A stretch of 64,000 nucleotides of DNA from positions 1 through 64,000 of the forward strand of contig CAJOFJ010000010.1 in NCBI GenBank assembly GCA_905233625.1. Reading direction: 5' to 3'. Below the pieces are notes generated by a model. That model had not been told where the DNA came from. It made no database searches and saw only the letters and a list, made by a program, of their open reading frames with translations. The stretch is from an uncultured Bacteroidales bacterium. Its GTDB lineage: Bacteria; Bacteroidota; Bacteroidia; Bacteroidales; WCHB1-69. The stretch's first letter is position 1. Every line of letters begins with the position of its first letter. Shown here in pieces: positions 46,393-54,816 of this stretch. A program made the position numbers and the translations under genes.

Positions 46393-47529
46393 ATGAACTA
46401 TACTGAAACACGACGACATTTTCATACCCTTGCGGAAGCATCAGGACAGGAAGAGAAAACTGCGGAGGCCATTCTGCGCCTGCTAAAGGACTTCGCACCC
46501 ACACATATCCACACCTTCCCCGACAGCCACAACATCATCGCCATCTATGATTCCGGAGAAGAAGGTCCCACCCTGCTCCTCCGCGGCGACATGGATGCAG
46601 TGGGTGTGGACGAGCACCTCACCCTACCCTACGCCTCCCGCACCCCGGGTTACGCCCACAAATGCGGACACGACGGTCATACCACCATCCTTCTGGGCGT
46701 GGCAGAACAACTGCACCTTCATCCTGTTCAGAAAGGCAAAGTTTTGCTATTTTTCCAAGCAGCGGAAGAAACCGGCCAAGGCTGTGGGCAATTAATTCAA
46801 AGTGGTTTCCTTCAGTCTTACCATATAGATATGGCATTTGCCCTGCACAATATTCCCGGTATCCCCCTCCACAGCATCACTTGCCGGGCGGGCAGCTTTA
46901 CCTGCGCCGTCATCAGCTGCGAGATCAAGCTGGAGGGACAGACCTCTCATGCGGCAGAACCGGAAAAGGGCATTTCGCCTTTCCGCGCCGCCACATGCAT
47001 TACCGAACAGTTGCTGGCGCTCAACCATCCGAAACTGAGCGATGACAACTACCAGATTGTCACGCTGGTGGAATCCCATATTGGCGAAACCGCTTATGGC
47101 GTGTCAGCAGGACATGGTGTATTGCGTTTTACCATGCGTGCCAAAAGTGAGACCTTGCTGCAAGAGCTGAAAAAAAACACTGAACGTATCATCCGCACAG
47201 AAGTTGCCAAAACGCCAGGACTATCCTACGACATCCGCTGGCTGGAGTATTTCGCTGGCGGCCACAACTCGGCAAAGGCCGTTGACATCGTACGGCAGGC
47301 CGCCGCTGACAACGGATTGACCTACATCGAAAAGGACGTGCCTTTCACTTGGGGCGAGGACTTCGGCCTGCTCACCCAGCACTATCCCGGCGCCCTCTTC
47401 GGCTTGGGCAGCGGCACCGACACTCCCCCGCTTCACCATCAGGACTTCGACTTTCCCGACGAAATTGTCGAAACCGGAGTGAAAATGATGTGTTCAATTA
47501 GTAAATTAGCAAATATGCTAATGTGCTAA
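46393..47529 (+). CDS. M20-family amidohydrolase (IAA-amino acid hydrolase/HipO-like)
   Basis: The 378-residue zinc peptidase-type enzyme has LLLRGDMDAVGV, HKCGHDGHTTILLG and FQAAEETGQGCGQLI, which carry the metal ligands and catalytic Glu pair. The dimerisation domain follows, and LHHQDFDFPDE carries the last His. It should remove N-acyl groups from amino acids or related amides. The chosen start MNYTETRRHFH fits the promoter. The last residues (SKLANMLMC) are encoded by a gtgctaat/attagcaa octamer array, so the C-terminus is repeat-derived. Confidence 0.88.
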   Translation: MNYTETRRHFHTLAEASGQEEKTAEAILRLLKDFAPTHIHTFPDSHNIIAIYDSGEEGPTLLLRGDMDAVGVDEHLTLPYASRTPGYAHKCGHDGHTTILLGVAEQLHLHPVQKGKVLLFFQAAEETGQGCGQLIQSGFLQSYHIDMAFALHNIPGIPLHSITCRAGSFTCAVISCEIKLEGQTSHAAEPEKGISPFRAATCITEQLLALNHPKLSDDNYQIVTLVESHIGETAYGVSAGHGVLRFTMRAKSETLLQELKKNTERIIRTEVAKTPGLSYDIRWLEYFAGGHNSAKAVDIVRQAAADNGLTYIEKDVPFTWGEDFGLLTQHYPGALFGLGSGTDTPPLHHQDFDFPDEIVETGVKMMCSISKLANMLMC

Positions 47530-47613
47530 TGTGCTAATGTGCAAATTAAAGTCTTATATCAACTAACCAGCTAATCCCATTGGCACATTAGCACATTGTC
47601 TCATCAGCACATT
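47500..47613. repeat. Octamer arrays at the end of the amidohydrolase gene and before the MutS-family gene
   Basis: attagcaa/gtgctaat words (47503-47545) span the amidohydrolase stop codon. A second array with gcacatta words (47579-47613) is nearly identical to 2668-2704. Confidence 0.82.
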
Positions 47614-47626
47614 CGGAAATTTTCAC

Positions 47627-47634
47627 TACCTTTG
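47627..47634 (+). promoter_or_regulatory. -7 element TACCTTTG
   Basis: TAnnTTTG match 25 nt before the ATG at 47659. It excludes the in-frame codon at 47596 as the start. Confidence 0.65.
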
Positions 47635-47658
47635 CACTTCGAAAAATCAACAGAAATC

Positions 47659-49113
47659 ATGGCTAATATCAAACAGCATATCGAACAGCAGAGCGCTTTC
47701 AAATTCATGACCGACGAATTGCTATTCGCTTCGGCGGTGGGTCGCAAAAAACTGCTACACAGACAATTCCATACCAATCCTTTCGAACTGAGGATGGAAC
47801 TGGACATTCAGGAGGCCGTGTGCCAGTTTGCGGAAAAACATCACAACACCGCGGTCATGGCGCAGCTGATTGAACAACTCTGTCATGTGAATGATATCAG
47901 TCAGTCGGTGGTCAACCTCATCGACGGTAATGTGCTGGACGACATCCAGCTGTTCGAAGTCAAGAAGTTCAGCCTGATTTCAGATAAAGTGTCAAAACTG
48001 CTGATGGACAACGGTTTCGACTGGATTCCCTTCCATGATCTAACCTTGGTGATTGACACACTGGACCCTGACAAAAACCGCCTGCCGCAATTTCATATCT
48101 ATTCCTCCTATAAACCTGAACTGGCCGAAATCCGCCAGAAAATCGACCAAAGCACCGATGAAGAGGAAATTGAAAAACTGAAATGGGAAGAATCGCAGAT
48201 GGAGGACAAAATCCGCACCGCACTAAGCAAAAGATTGTCCATGAAAGCCCTGCAAATCCAGCAAAATCTGGACCAAATCGGCTATCTGGACCTGCTGTTG
48301 GCGCATGCCGAACAGATTCGCAAATGGAAGCTGTGCAAACCCATCATCGTAGAGGATAAGAGCAAAACTACCGGATGTTGCTCGTGCTCTGCCGAAAAGA
48401 ACAACAGTACTCCAAATGAATCAAGCAACGCGGAAGGTAACAGCCACTTCACTGGACTCTTCAATCCACTAGTGAAACACTCCACGGGCAATTTCCAAGC
48501 CATCAACATTGAGCTGAAGCACGAACCCACGCTTATTACGGGCGCCAATATGTCTGGTAAAACCGTGCTGCTAAAGACCATTGGTTTGGCGCAAACGATG
48601 TGCCAATTCGGCTTTTTCGTGCCTGCTGCCTCCGCTGAAATCGCCCTGGTGGACGACATCCTCTTCAGCATCGGCGACCAACAGTCGGAGATGAACGGTT
48701 TGTCTTCTTTTGCTGTGGAAATTCTGAATATTGACAAGATTATCAAAGCGGTGAAAGAAGGGCAGCAGATTTTGGCCCTGGTGGATGAGTTGGCCCGTAC
48801 CACCAATCCCGAAGAAGGCAAGGCACTGGTATCCAGCTTTATCCAGATTATGCAGCAATATCACACCGACGCCCTGATTACCACACACTATGGCGGTTTG
48901 CAAAGTGACTGCCGCAGACTTCGAGTCAAAGGATTGAAAATCAAAAACAACGAAAAGAATATAACTCCGGAGAATATCAACCGCTACATGGATTACCAGC
49001 TGGTGGAAACCACACAGGATGATGTGCCGATGGAAGCCATCAGCATTGCCGAGATTTTCAATATTGACGAGGAACTGATTTCAACCGCAAAACAACTTCT
49101 TCAGAAAGACTAA
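47659..49113 (+). CDS. MutS-family ATPase domain protein
   Basis: The 484-residue protein has the MutS-type ATPase at its C-terminal half: Walker A GANMSGKT (295-302), then FGFFVPAASAEIALVDDI, LALVDELARTTNPEEG (Walker B) and ITTHYGG. The N-terminal half is helical, like the lever/clamp part. It lacks the mismatch-binding domain of MutS1 and the Smr nuclease of MutS2. A variable, Cys-containing insert (TTGCCSCSAEK) sits at about 236-262. Similar proteins in Bacteroidota are called MutS-related; one branch (KamC) reactivates lysine 5,6-aminomutase. No lysine fermentation genes are here, so the role stays open. Its stop overlaps that of the convergent tex gene. Confidence 0.82.
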   Translation: MANIKQHIEQQSAFKFMTDELLFASAVGRKKLLHRQFHTNPFELRMELDIQEAVCQFAEKHHNTAVMAQLIEQLCHVNDISQSVVNLIDGNVLDDIQLFEVKKFSLISDKVSKLLMDNGFDWIPFHDLTLVIDTLDPDKNRLPQFHIYSSYKPELAEIRQKIDQSTDEEEIEKLKWEESQMEDKIRTALSKRLSMKALQIQQNLDQIGYLDLLLAHAEQIRKWKLCKPIIVEDKSKTTGCCSCSAEKNNSTPNESSNAEGNSHFTGLFNPLVKHSTGNFQAINIELKHEPTLITGANMSGKTVLLKTIGLAQTMCQFGFFVPAASAEIALVDDILFSIGDQQSEMNGLSSFAVEILNIDKIIKAVKEGQQILALVDELARTTNPEEGKALVSSFIQIMQQYHTDALITTHYGGLQSDCRRLRVKGLKIKNNEKNITPENINRYMDYQLVETTQDDVPMEAISIAEIFNIDEELISTAKQLLQKD

Positions 49114-51239
49114 ACATCTTTCATTGAAAGCGTTATGCGCTTTCTTTCCACCTCAACGGATATTACTTTCACCTTTACCTTCTGATTCAGTTTCACCACC
49201 TCGTTGGGGTCTTTCACAAACTTATTGGCGAGGCGGCTCACATGCACCAGTCCGTCCTGATGCACGCCGATATCCACAAAACAGCCGAAATTGGTGATAT
49301 TGGTCACGATACCCGGCAGCACCATTCCCTCCTTCAAATCGTTGATAGAGGTCACGGATTTGTCGAACTCAAATACTTCGTAATCCTGGCGTGGGTCACG
49401 GCCCGGCTTATCCAGTTCCTGCATGATATCGGTCAAGGTCGGCATACCCACTTTATCGGTCACGAATTCCTTCAGATTGATTTTCTTACGCAGCTCCGCA
49501 TTTGCCATCAAATCGGCCACGGTACAGCCTGATCTCTTTGCCATCGCATTGACCACCGCATAGCTTTCAGGATGTACCGCGCTGGCATCCAAAGGATTTT
49601 CAGCACCACGGATACGCAGGAAGCCGGCAGCTTGTTCAAAAGCCTTGGCCCCGAAGCGAGGCACTGATTTCAAGGCATTGCGATGCTGGAAAGGACCGTT
49701 TTCGTTGCGGTAATCCACAATGTTTTTCGCCAAGGCAGGTCCAACACCCGAAACGTATGACAACAATTCTTTGCTGGCCGTATTCACTTCCACCCCCACT
49801 TTGTTCACGCAACTCTCTACGGTTTCCTGCAAACTTTCCTGCAGGCGGGTCTGGTTCACATCATGCTGGTACTGCCCCACCCCGATGGATTTCGGATCAA
49901 TTTTGACCAACTCAGCCAGCGGATCCATCAGTCGGCGACCAATAGACACTGCCCCGCGCACGGTCACATCGTAGTCAGGAAATTCCTCGCGGGCCACCTC
50001 GGAAGCCGAATACACCGAAGCCCCGCTTTCGTTCACCACCACGGCCATCACATCGCGCTCAAAGGGAATGTGGCGGACAAAATTCTCCGTTTCGCGACCT
50101 GCTGTGCCATTACCGATGGCAATGGCATCCACTTTATACTGTAATACCAGGCGTTTCAACTTATCAGAGGCCAGCTTGTACTGGGCATGTGGCGGGTGCG
50201 GATAGATAGTCTCGTTGTGCAGCAACTTACCCTGTTTGTCCAAGATTACCAGCTTGCAGCCCGTACGGAAACCCGGGTCGAGAGCCAGCACCGTCTTTTG
50301 TCCCAATGGCGGAGCCATCAGCAACTGGCGCAGGTTGGTCACAAACACTTTGATAGCTTCTGTATCGGCCTTGTCCTTATAAAACTTGCGCATTTCCGTC
50401 TCCATCTGAGGTTGCAGCAATCGCTTATAGGAATCGGCAATAGCCATAGAAACCTGCTTGGAGCAATCGTTGTCTGCACGCAGGTAATAGCGTTCCATCA
50501 TGTTCAAGGCACGCTCCTCGTCAGGAGCAATATAAAGGCGCAAAAAGCCTTCTTCTTCCCCGCGCAGCATGGCCAAAATTCGGTGAGAAGGTGCTTGGGC
50601 CAGTTTTTCAGTGGCTTTGAAATAAATGCCATACTTCTCCCCTTCTTCCTCTTTCCCTTTTATCACTTTGGAGGTGATGACTGAATAGGTTTTGAAACTA
50701 TTGCGAAGTGACACGCGGATATGGATATTCTCATTGATCCACTCAGCCATAATGCCACGCGCTCCTGCCAAAGCCTCATCGGTAGTTCGTACCCCTTTTT
50801 CCAAATTCACAAATTTGGCAGCAGTTTCCTTCAGATCTATTGGTCCCTGACGCATAACAATTTTAGCCAGCGGCTCCAAACCCTTTTCAATCGCGACGGA
50901 ACCTCTTGTTTTACGCTTGGGACGATACGGCAAGTACAAATCTTCCAACTCGCTCATCTTAAGCGCATTATTGATTTTCTCCTCTAACTCTGGCGTCAGT
51001 TTACCCTGTTCCTTGATGGAATCCAAAATGGCGGCGCGGCGTTTGTCCAGTTCCACCCACTTGGCATGCAAATCACGGACAGCGGCAATCTGCACCTCGT
51101 CCATACTATCCGTTACCTCCTTACGATAACGCGCCACAAAAGGAATAGTTGCCCCTGATTCCAGCAATTCAAGCGTATTTTTCACCTGAAGTTCTGTCAG
51201 TCCCAATTCCTCTGATATTAATGCTGCATAGTTTTTCAT
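49110..51239 (-). CDS. tex: Tex-like S1 RNA-binding protein
   Basis: The 709-residue protein matches Tex/YhgF, a nucleic-acid-binding transcription accessory factor. In order it has the N-terminal helical domain (MKNYAALISEELGLTELQV), the YqgF-like RNase H-fold domain (VLALDPGFRTGCKLVILD), helix-hairpin-helix motifs (YVSGVGPALAKNIVDYRNEN) and an S1 domain (GIVTNITNFGCFVDIGVHQD). I start at 51239. The longer frame begins 18 codons upstream in the A/T-rich promoter region. The gene overlaps the convergent MutS-family gene by 4 nt. Confidence 0.93.
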   Translation of the reverse strand: MKNYAALISEELGLTELQVKNTLELLESGATIPFVARYRKEVTDSMDEVQIAAVRDLHAKWVELDKRRAAILDSIKEQGKLTPELEEKINNALKMSELEDLYLPYRPKRKTRGSVAIEKGLEPLAKIVMRQGPIDLKETAAKFVNLEKGVRTTDEALAGARGIMAEWINENIHIRVSLRNSFKTYSVITSKVIKGKEEEGEKYGIYFKATEKLAQAPSHRILAMLRGEEEGFLRLYIAPDEERALNMMERYYLRADNDCSKQVSMAIADSYKRLLQPQMETEMRKFYKDKADTEAIKVFVTNLRQLLMAPPLGQKTVLALDPGFRTGCKLVILDKQGKLLHNETIYPHPPHAQYKLASDKLKRLVLQYKVDAIAIGNGTAGRETENFVRHIPFERDVMAVVVNESGASVYSASEVAREEFPDYDVTVRGAVSIGRRLMDPLAELVKIDPKSIGVGQYQHDVNQTRLQESLQETVESCVNKVGVEVNTASKELLSYVSGVGPALAKNIVDYRNENGPFQHRNALKSVPRFGAKAFEQAAGFLRIRGAENPLDASAVHPESYAVVNAMAKRSGCTVADLMANAELRKKINLKEFVTDKVGMPTLTDIMQELDKPGRDPRQDYEVFEFDKSVTSINDLKEGMVLPGIVTNITNFGCFVDIGVHQDGLVHVSRLANKFVKDPNEVVKLNQKVKVKVISVEVERKRITLSMKDV

Positions 51240-51261
51240 ATATACAAGTTTGAACAAGAAG

Positions 51262-51294
51262 CAAAAATACCAAAAAAAATGGTAATTTTGCAAA
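51262..51294 (-). promoter_or_regulatory. tex promoter with -7 and -33 elements
   Basis: Minus-strand TATTTTTG (51262-51269) has TTTG at 51291-51294, 21 bp upstream. It overlaps the -7 element of the divergent gene, so the two may interfere. Confidence 0.65.
51283..51290 (+). promoter_or_regulatory. -7 element TAATTTTG for the TPR lipoprotein-gltX unit
   Basis: TAnnTTTG match 48 nt before the ATG at 51338. Confidence 0.55.
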
Positions 51295-51337
51295 ATTTTT
51301 TTCTGACCTGAACGTTAAGACATAGAAAAACCGAAAG

Positions 51338-53152
51338 ATGAGACTGAGCTTGCTTCATATATGCCTGATAATAGCGCTGGTGACAGGATGTTCTGTCGTC
51401 AAAGGCCAGGGTCAGACATTTGACGGATGCCTCAGCCTCAACACACTCATCGAGCTGCACCACGGCGATCCACATTCTATGGGACAACTCCTGGGAAAAC
51501 AAAGGTTTTTCATGGTTTCCAACGACCATAATGTCAATTTCATCCGGCAAACCGACACTTTACATCTTGACTTATACAATTGGCAGTTCGCCCAAGGCTT
51601 TAACGACATCTATATCAACGCCTTCTATAAAGAAGGCTTCTATAATTTTGTGGAATATAACACCACTCCAAGCTGCGCCAACAAACTTTTGCAGGAATGC
51701 ATGGAGAAAATCAAAGAACAAACTGGAGACAGTCTTCATACCTTTCAATTAGTCTTTGACTTTCAGGATGGATCCAGCATCATTTTCCCCGAACACAAAG
51801 AAGGCCAGGATCAGTATTTGATTCAATGTTTCAATCCCTCGAATCTGGAACAACTCATTCAGCTCAGCAAGACGCAACAAGAGCAACAACTCTTAGCACG
51901 ACAAATCAAAGAACAGACCATCCTCCGCAACATGTCTGCCGCGGATTCGCTGGCCAAAATTGATGAATTCCCGGCAGCCATCAGTCTTTTGGAAGAAGTG
52001 TACGACCTGTTGCCTGAATACATATTCACGATTGACACCAAATTAGGTATCATCAAAAAACAATATAAGGATAAAAAAATTCAGACCTACACAGAACGCG
52101 GACAAAAGCTATACGAGGATGGAAACTATGATGCTGCCATGGAGATGTTCTCCAAAGTTTTGAAAGAAGATATCAACAACCAATACGCCAGTGAACAAAT
52201 AGCCATTATCACCCGCAAAATCGAGGTTTTGAACCAACGAGGACTTATCACCTACGCATACCCGGAAGTCAACCCACAAAACTACGTGGAATTCCGGAAT
52301 GCCCTCGAAAAAGAGCTGAACACCTTGGTTGACAACACTCCGGATGGAAATCTAAAAATGAATTTTTCCATTCTCTTTGACACCTTGGGAATCAACCAAT
52401 CTTATTATAACATATTACTATTCAATACAATAGCATCAGACAAAAACCGTTCTGTCCTTGAAGGAAGAATGTCTCATCTTTTAGGTCTTGACGCTTTACG
52501 ACCCAGCTATAAGGAAGGCATTCCTGTTCGTTCCACCGCCGATTTTCACATTGAACTGGAATGGAACAGTCACAAACAACAACTTGTCAAGAACCGTAAA
52601 AAAGTGATCAACAAATCCCCATACGAAATCAATCCCGATATTGTGGAAACGCTACAAAGCGATCCCCGTATGTATTACGGAACCTATTATTTTCAAAGCA
52701 AAAACAAGACCATCAACGGGAAAAGTTATCATGACATCCATTTGACCAAATATAAAACAGTGGGGGGAGAAGCTTTCTTCTACGGACTTTTCCCAGGTTT
52801 AGGCACCCTGATTGCCACACAAGGCAAAGAAGGTGCAGCCAATATGGTATTGACACTGATATGCTATGGAGGCACCGCTGCCGCCTTCGGATTGTTTCGC
52901 AGCTATGACAAGCAATACAAGGAAAAAGCTGAAACACTCAGCGAAGAAGATGCCAAAAGCCTCAACACCAAAAGAGAAATATGCAAGTGGTCTTCCATTG
53001 CTGGCATTAGCATTGGCGGAGTCTTGCATTTATCCGGTATGATCAAAGCCATGGTGAGGGGTATTCAGAACAAGAAAGCCTCTAAAGAGCTGCGACAAGC
53101 CTTACAAAATGAACCCATTGAGATTTCAAAGGAAAGTATTAAAATTCAATAA
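51338..53152 (+). CDS. TPR-containing envelope lipoprotein of unknown function
   Basis: The 604-residue protein has a lipobox VTGC (Cys18), a unique N-terminal domain (to about 170), a Gln-rich coil ([18 protein letters not shown]), tetratricopeptide-like helices ([20 protein letters not shown] and [17 protein letters not shown]) and a C-terminal part with two hydrophobic segments ([17 protein letters not shown]...[14 protein letters not shown] and [18 protein letters not shown]). I recognise no family beyond TPR. It probably sits at the inner face of the outer membrane or spans a membrane. It is 11 nt upstream of gltX and surely shares its transcript. Confidence 0.75.
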   Translation: MRLSLLHICLIIALVTGCSVVKGQGQTFDGCLSLNTLIELHHGDPHSMGQLLGKQRFFMVSNDHNVNFIRQTDTLHLDLYNWQFAQGFNDIYINAFYKEGFYNFVEYNTTPSCANKLLQECMEKIKEQTGDSLHTFQLVFDFQDGSSIIFPEHKEGQDQYLIQCFNPSNLEQLIQLSKTQQEQQLLARQIKEQTILRNMSAADSLAKIDEFPAAISLLEEVYDLLPEYIFTIDTKLGIIKKQYKDKKIQTYTERGQKLYEDGNYDAAMEMFSKVLKEDINNQYASEQIAIITRKIEVLNQRGLITYAYPEVNPQNYVEFRNALEKELNTLVDNTPDGNLKMNFSILFDTLGINQSYYNILLFNTIASDKNRSVLEGRMSHLLGLDALRPSYKEGIPVRSTADFHIELEWNSHKQQLVKNRKKVINKSPYEINPDIVETLQSDPRMYYGTYYFQSKNKTINGKSYHDIHLTKYKTVGGEAFFYGLFPGLGTLIATQGKEGAANMVLTLICYGGTAAAFGLFRSYDKQYKEKAETLSEEDAKSLNTKREICKWSSIAGISIGGVLHLSGMIKAMVRGIQNKKASKELRQALQNEPIEISKESIKIQ

Positions 53153-53163
53153 ATTATAAAAAG

Positions 53164-54687
53164 ATGAAACCAAGAGTACGCTTTGCTCCCAGTCCCACTG
53201 GACCACTTCACATCGGTGGAGTACGAACCGCATTATACAACTACCTGTTTGCCAAACAGAACGGCGGCACCATGATATTGAGAATCGAGGACACCGACCA
53301 AACCCGTTTTGTGGAAGGTGCCGAAGAATATATCATCGAGGCCTTCCAATGGTTAGGCGTCAAATTTGACGAAGGTGTTGGCATAGGCGGCAATTATGGA
53401 CCCTACAAACAATCCGAGCGCAAGCCCATGTACAAGCAATACGCCGACCAGCTGATCGCCAACGGCTGGGCTTATTACGCTTTCGACACTCCAGAAGCAT
53501 TAGAGCAGAAACGCAAGGAATACGAAGCAGAGAAGAAGAATTTCCAGTATGACTGGCGCACCCGCGAAAGTATGACCAACTCTTTGACACTCAGTGCAGA
53601 AGAGGTTGCTCAACGCTTAGCCAACGGTGATGCCTACGTGATCCGTTTCAAGCACACCCCTGACACCGAAATCCTGGTTAACGATATCATCAGAGGCGAG
53701 GTCAGAATAAACTCCAACATTTTGGATGACAAAGTTTTATATAAATCAGACGGTATGCCCACCTATCATTTGGCAAACATTGTGGACGACCACCTGATGG
53801 AAATCACCCATGTGATACGTGGTGAGGAATGGCTACCTTCCGCCCCCTTGCATGTAATGTTGTACAAAGCATTTGGTTGGGAAGCTCCCCGTTTCGCCCA
53901 CCTGCCCCTGCTGCTCAAACCCGACGGCAATGGCAAACTGAGCAAACGCGACGGCGACCGCTTGGGTTTCCCGGTATTCCCTCTGCAGTGGAAAGACCCC
54001 AAGAGCGGCGAAATTTCCTCGGGCTACCGCGAATCCGGCTATCTGCCCGAAGCCGTCATCAACATGCTGGCCCTGCTGGGCTGGAATCCCGGCAACGACC
54101 AGGAGGTCATGTCCATGGATGAGCTGATACAGCTGTTCTCTCTGGAGAAGATCAGCAAAGCAGGCGCCAAATTTGACCTTGAGAAGGCCAAATGGTTCAA
54201 TCACCACTATCTACAAGCCTATCCCAACGAAAAGCTCGCAGAGAGCCTGAAATTGACCTTGCAGGGCAAAGGACTTGATGCCGACATGGACAAAATCATC
54301 CGTGTGGTGGCATTGATCAAGGAAAGACTGTATTTCATCAACGATTTATGGTCACAGAGCTATTATTTCTTCGAGAGACCTACCGAATACAATGAGCAGG
54401 TCATCAAGAAGAGATGGAAGGAAGGCACAGCAGAGCATCTGATGCATATTGCCGAAATACTGACCTCGACAGTGCCGTTTGACAAAACCGCTGCTCACGA
54501 CAAAGTGATGGATTACATCCGCGGCAATGAGCTGAACATGGGACAAATCATGAACAGCTTCCGTCTGACCTTAGTCGGCGATGCCAAAGGTCCCGATTTG
54601 TTTGAAATCATTGACATTTTAGGCGTGGAAGAGACCGTCATCCGATTGAAGAACGGGATTGACGCAATTAGCAAATGTGCTAATTAA
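53164..54687 (+). CDS. gltX: Glutamyl-tRNA synthetase
   Basis: The 507-residue class I synthetase charges tRNA-Glu. The HIGH-type motif is [19 protein letters not shown] near the N-terminus and the KMSKS-type motif is [10 protein letters not shown]; the anticodon-binding helical domain follows. The length is typical. The last residues (ISKCAN) are encoded by attagcaaatgtgctaatta, an octamer-repeat sequence like that at 47503. A strong terminator hairpin follows the spacer repeats. Confidence 0.95.
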   Translation: MKPRVRFAPSPTGPLHIGGVRTALYNYLFAKQNGGTMILRIEDTDQTRFVEGAEEYIIEAFQWLGVKFDEGVGIGGNYGPYKQSERKPMYKQYADQLIANGWAYYAFDTPEALEQKRKEYEAEKKNFQYDWRTRESMTNSLTLSAEEVAQRLANGDAYVIRFKHTPDTEILVNDIIRGEVRINSNILDDKVLYKSDGMPTYHLANIVDDHLMEITHVIRGEEWLPSAPLHVMLYKAFGWEAPRFAHLPLLLKPDGNGKLSKRDGDRLGFPVFPLQWKDPKSGEISSGYRESGYLPEAVINMLALLGWNPGNDQEVMSMDELIQLFSLEKISKAGAKFDLEKAKWFNHHYLQAYPNEKLAESLKLTLQGKGLDADMDKIIRVVALIKERLYFINDLWSQSYYFFERPTEYNEQVIKKRWKEGTAEHLMHIAEILTSTVPFDKTAAHDKVMDYIRGNELNMGQIMNSFRLTLVGDAKGPDLFEIIDILGVEETVIRLKNGIDAISKCAN

Positions 54688-54724
54688 TTGCTTATGAGCT
54701 GTGAGCTATGAGCTATGAGCTGTG
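54663..54724. repeat. Repeat array across the gltX stop codon
   Basis: attagcaa/gtgctaat octamers (54669-54690) run into gagctgt/gagctat heptamers (54696-54724). The heptamers are the same words as at 39480. Confidence 0.82.
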
Positions 54725-54726
54725 AG

Positions 54727-54756
54727 TATAGAGACGGGGCGTGCCCCGTCTCTATA
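54727..54756. repeat. Perfect 14-bp hairpin with GGGGC-gt-GCCCC core
   Basis: Stem TATAGAGACGGGGC with its complement and a 2-nt loop. An imperfect relative lies at 63011-63038 (gtagaaacggggcatgtccc...ctctac) and another flank-like trace at 5801-5828. It is probably a dispersed palindromic unit rather than a terminator, as a separate terminator follows. Confidence 0.8.
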
Positions 54757-54767
54757 CCAATAGAAAT

Positions 54768-54802
54768 AAAAAAAAGCTCGCTTAGTGGCGAGCTTTTTTT
54801 TT
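54768..54802. terminator. Bidirectional terminator between gltX and the PorE-like gene
   Basis: Stem AAAAGCTCGC/GCGAGCTTTT with a 6-nt loop and A/T runs on both sides. It serves the two convergent genes. Confidence 0.92.
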
Positions 54803-54816
54803 GTTTGTCTTTATGT

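Noticed and set aside
47659-49113. Full mismatch repair MutS
   Set aside because: Only 484 residues and no mismatch-recognition domain; only the ATPase and adjoining helical part are present.
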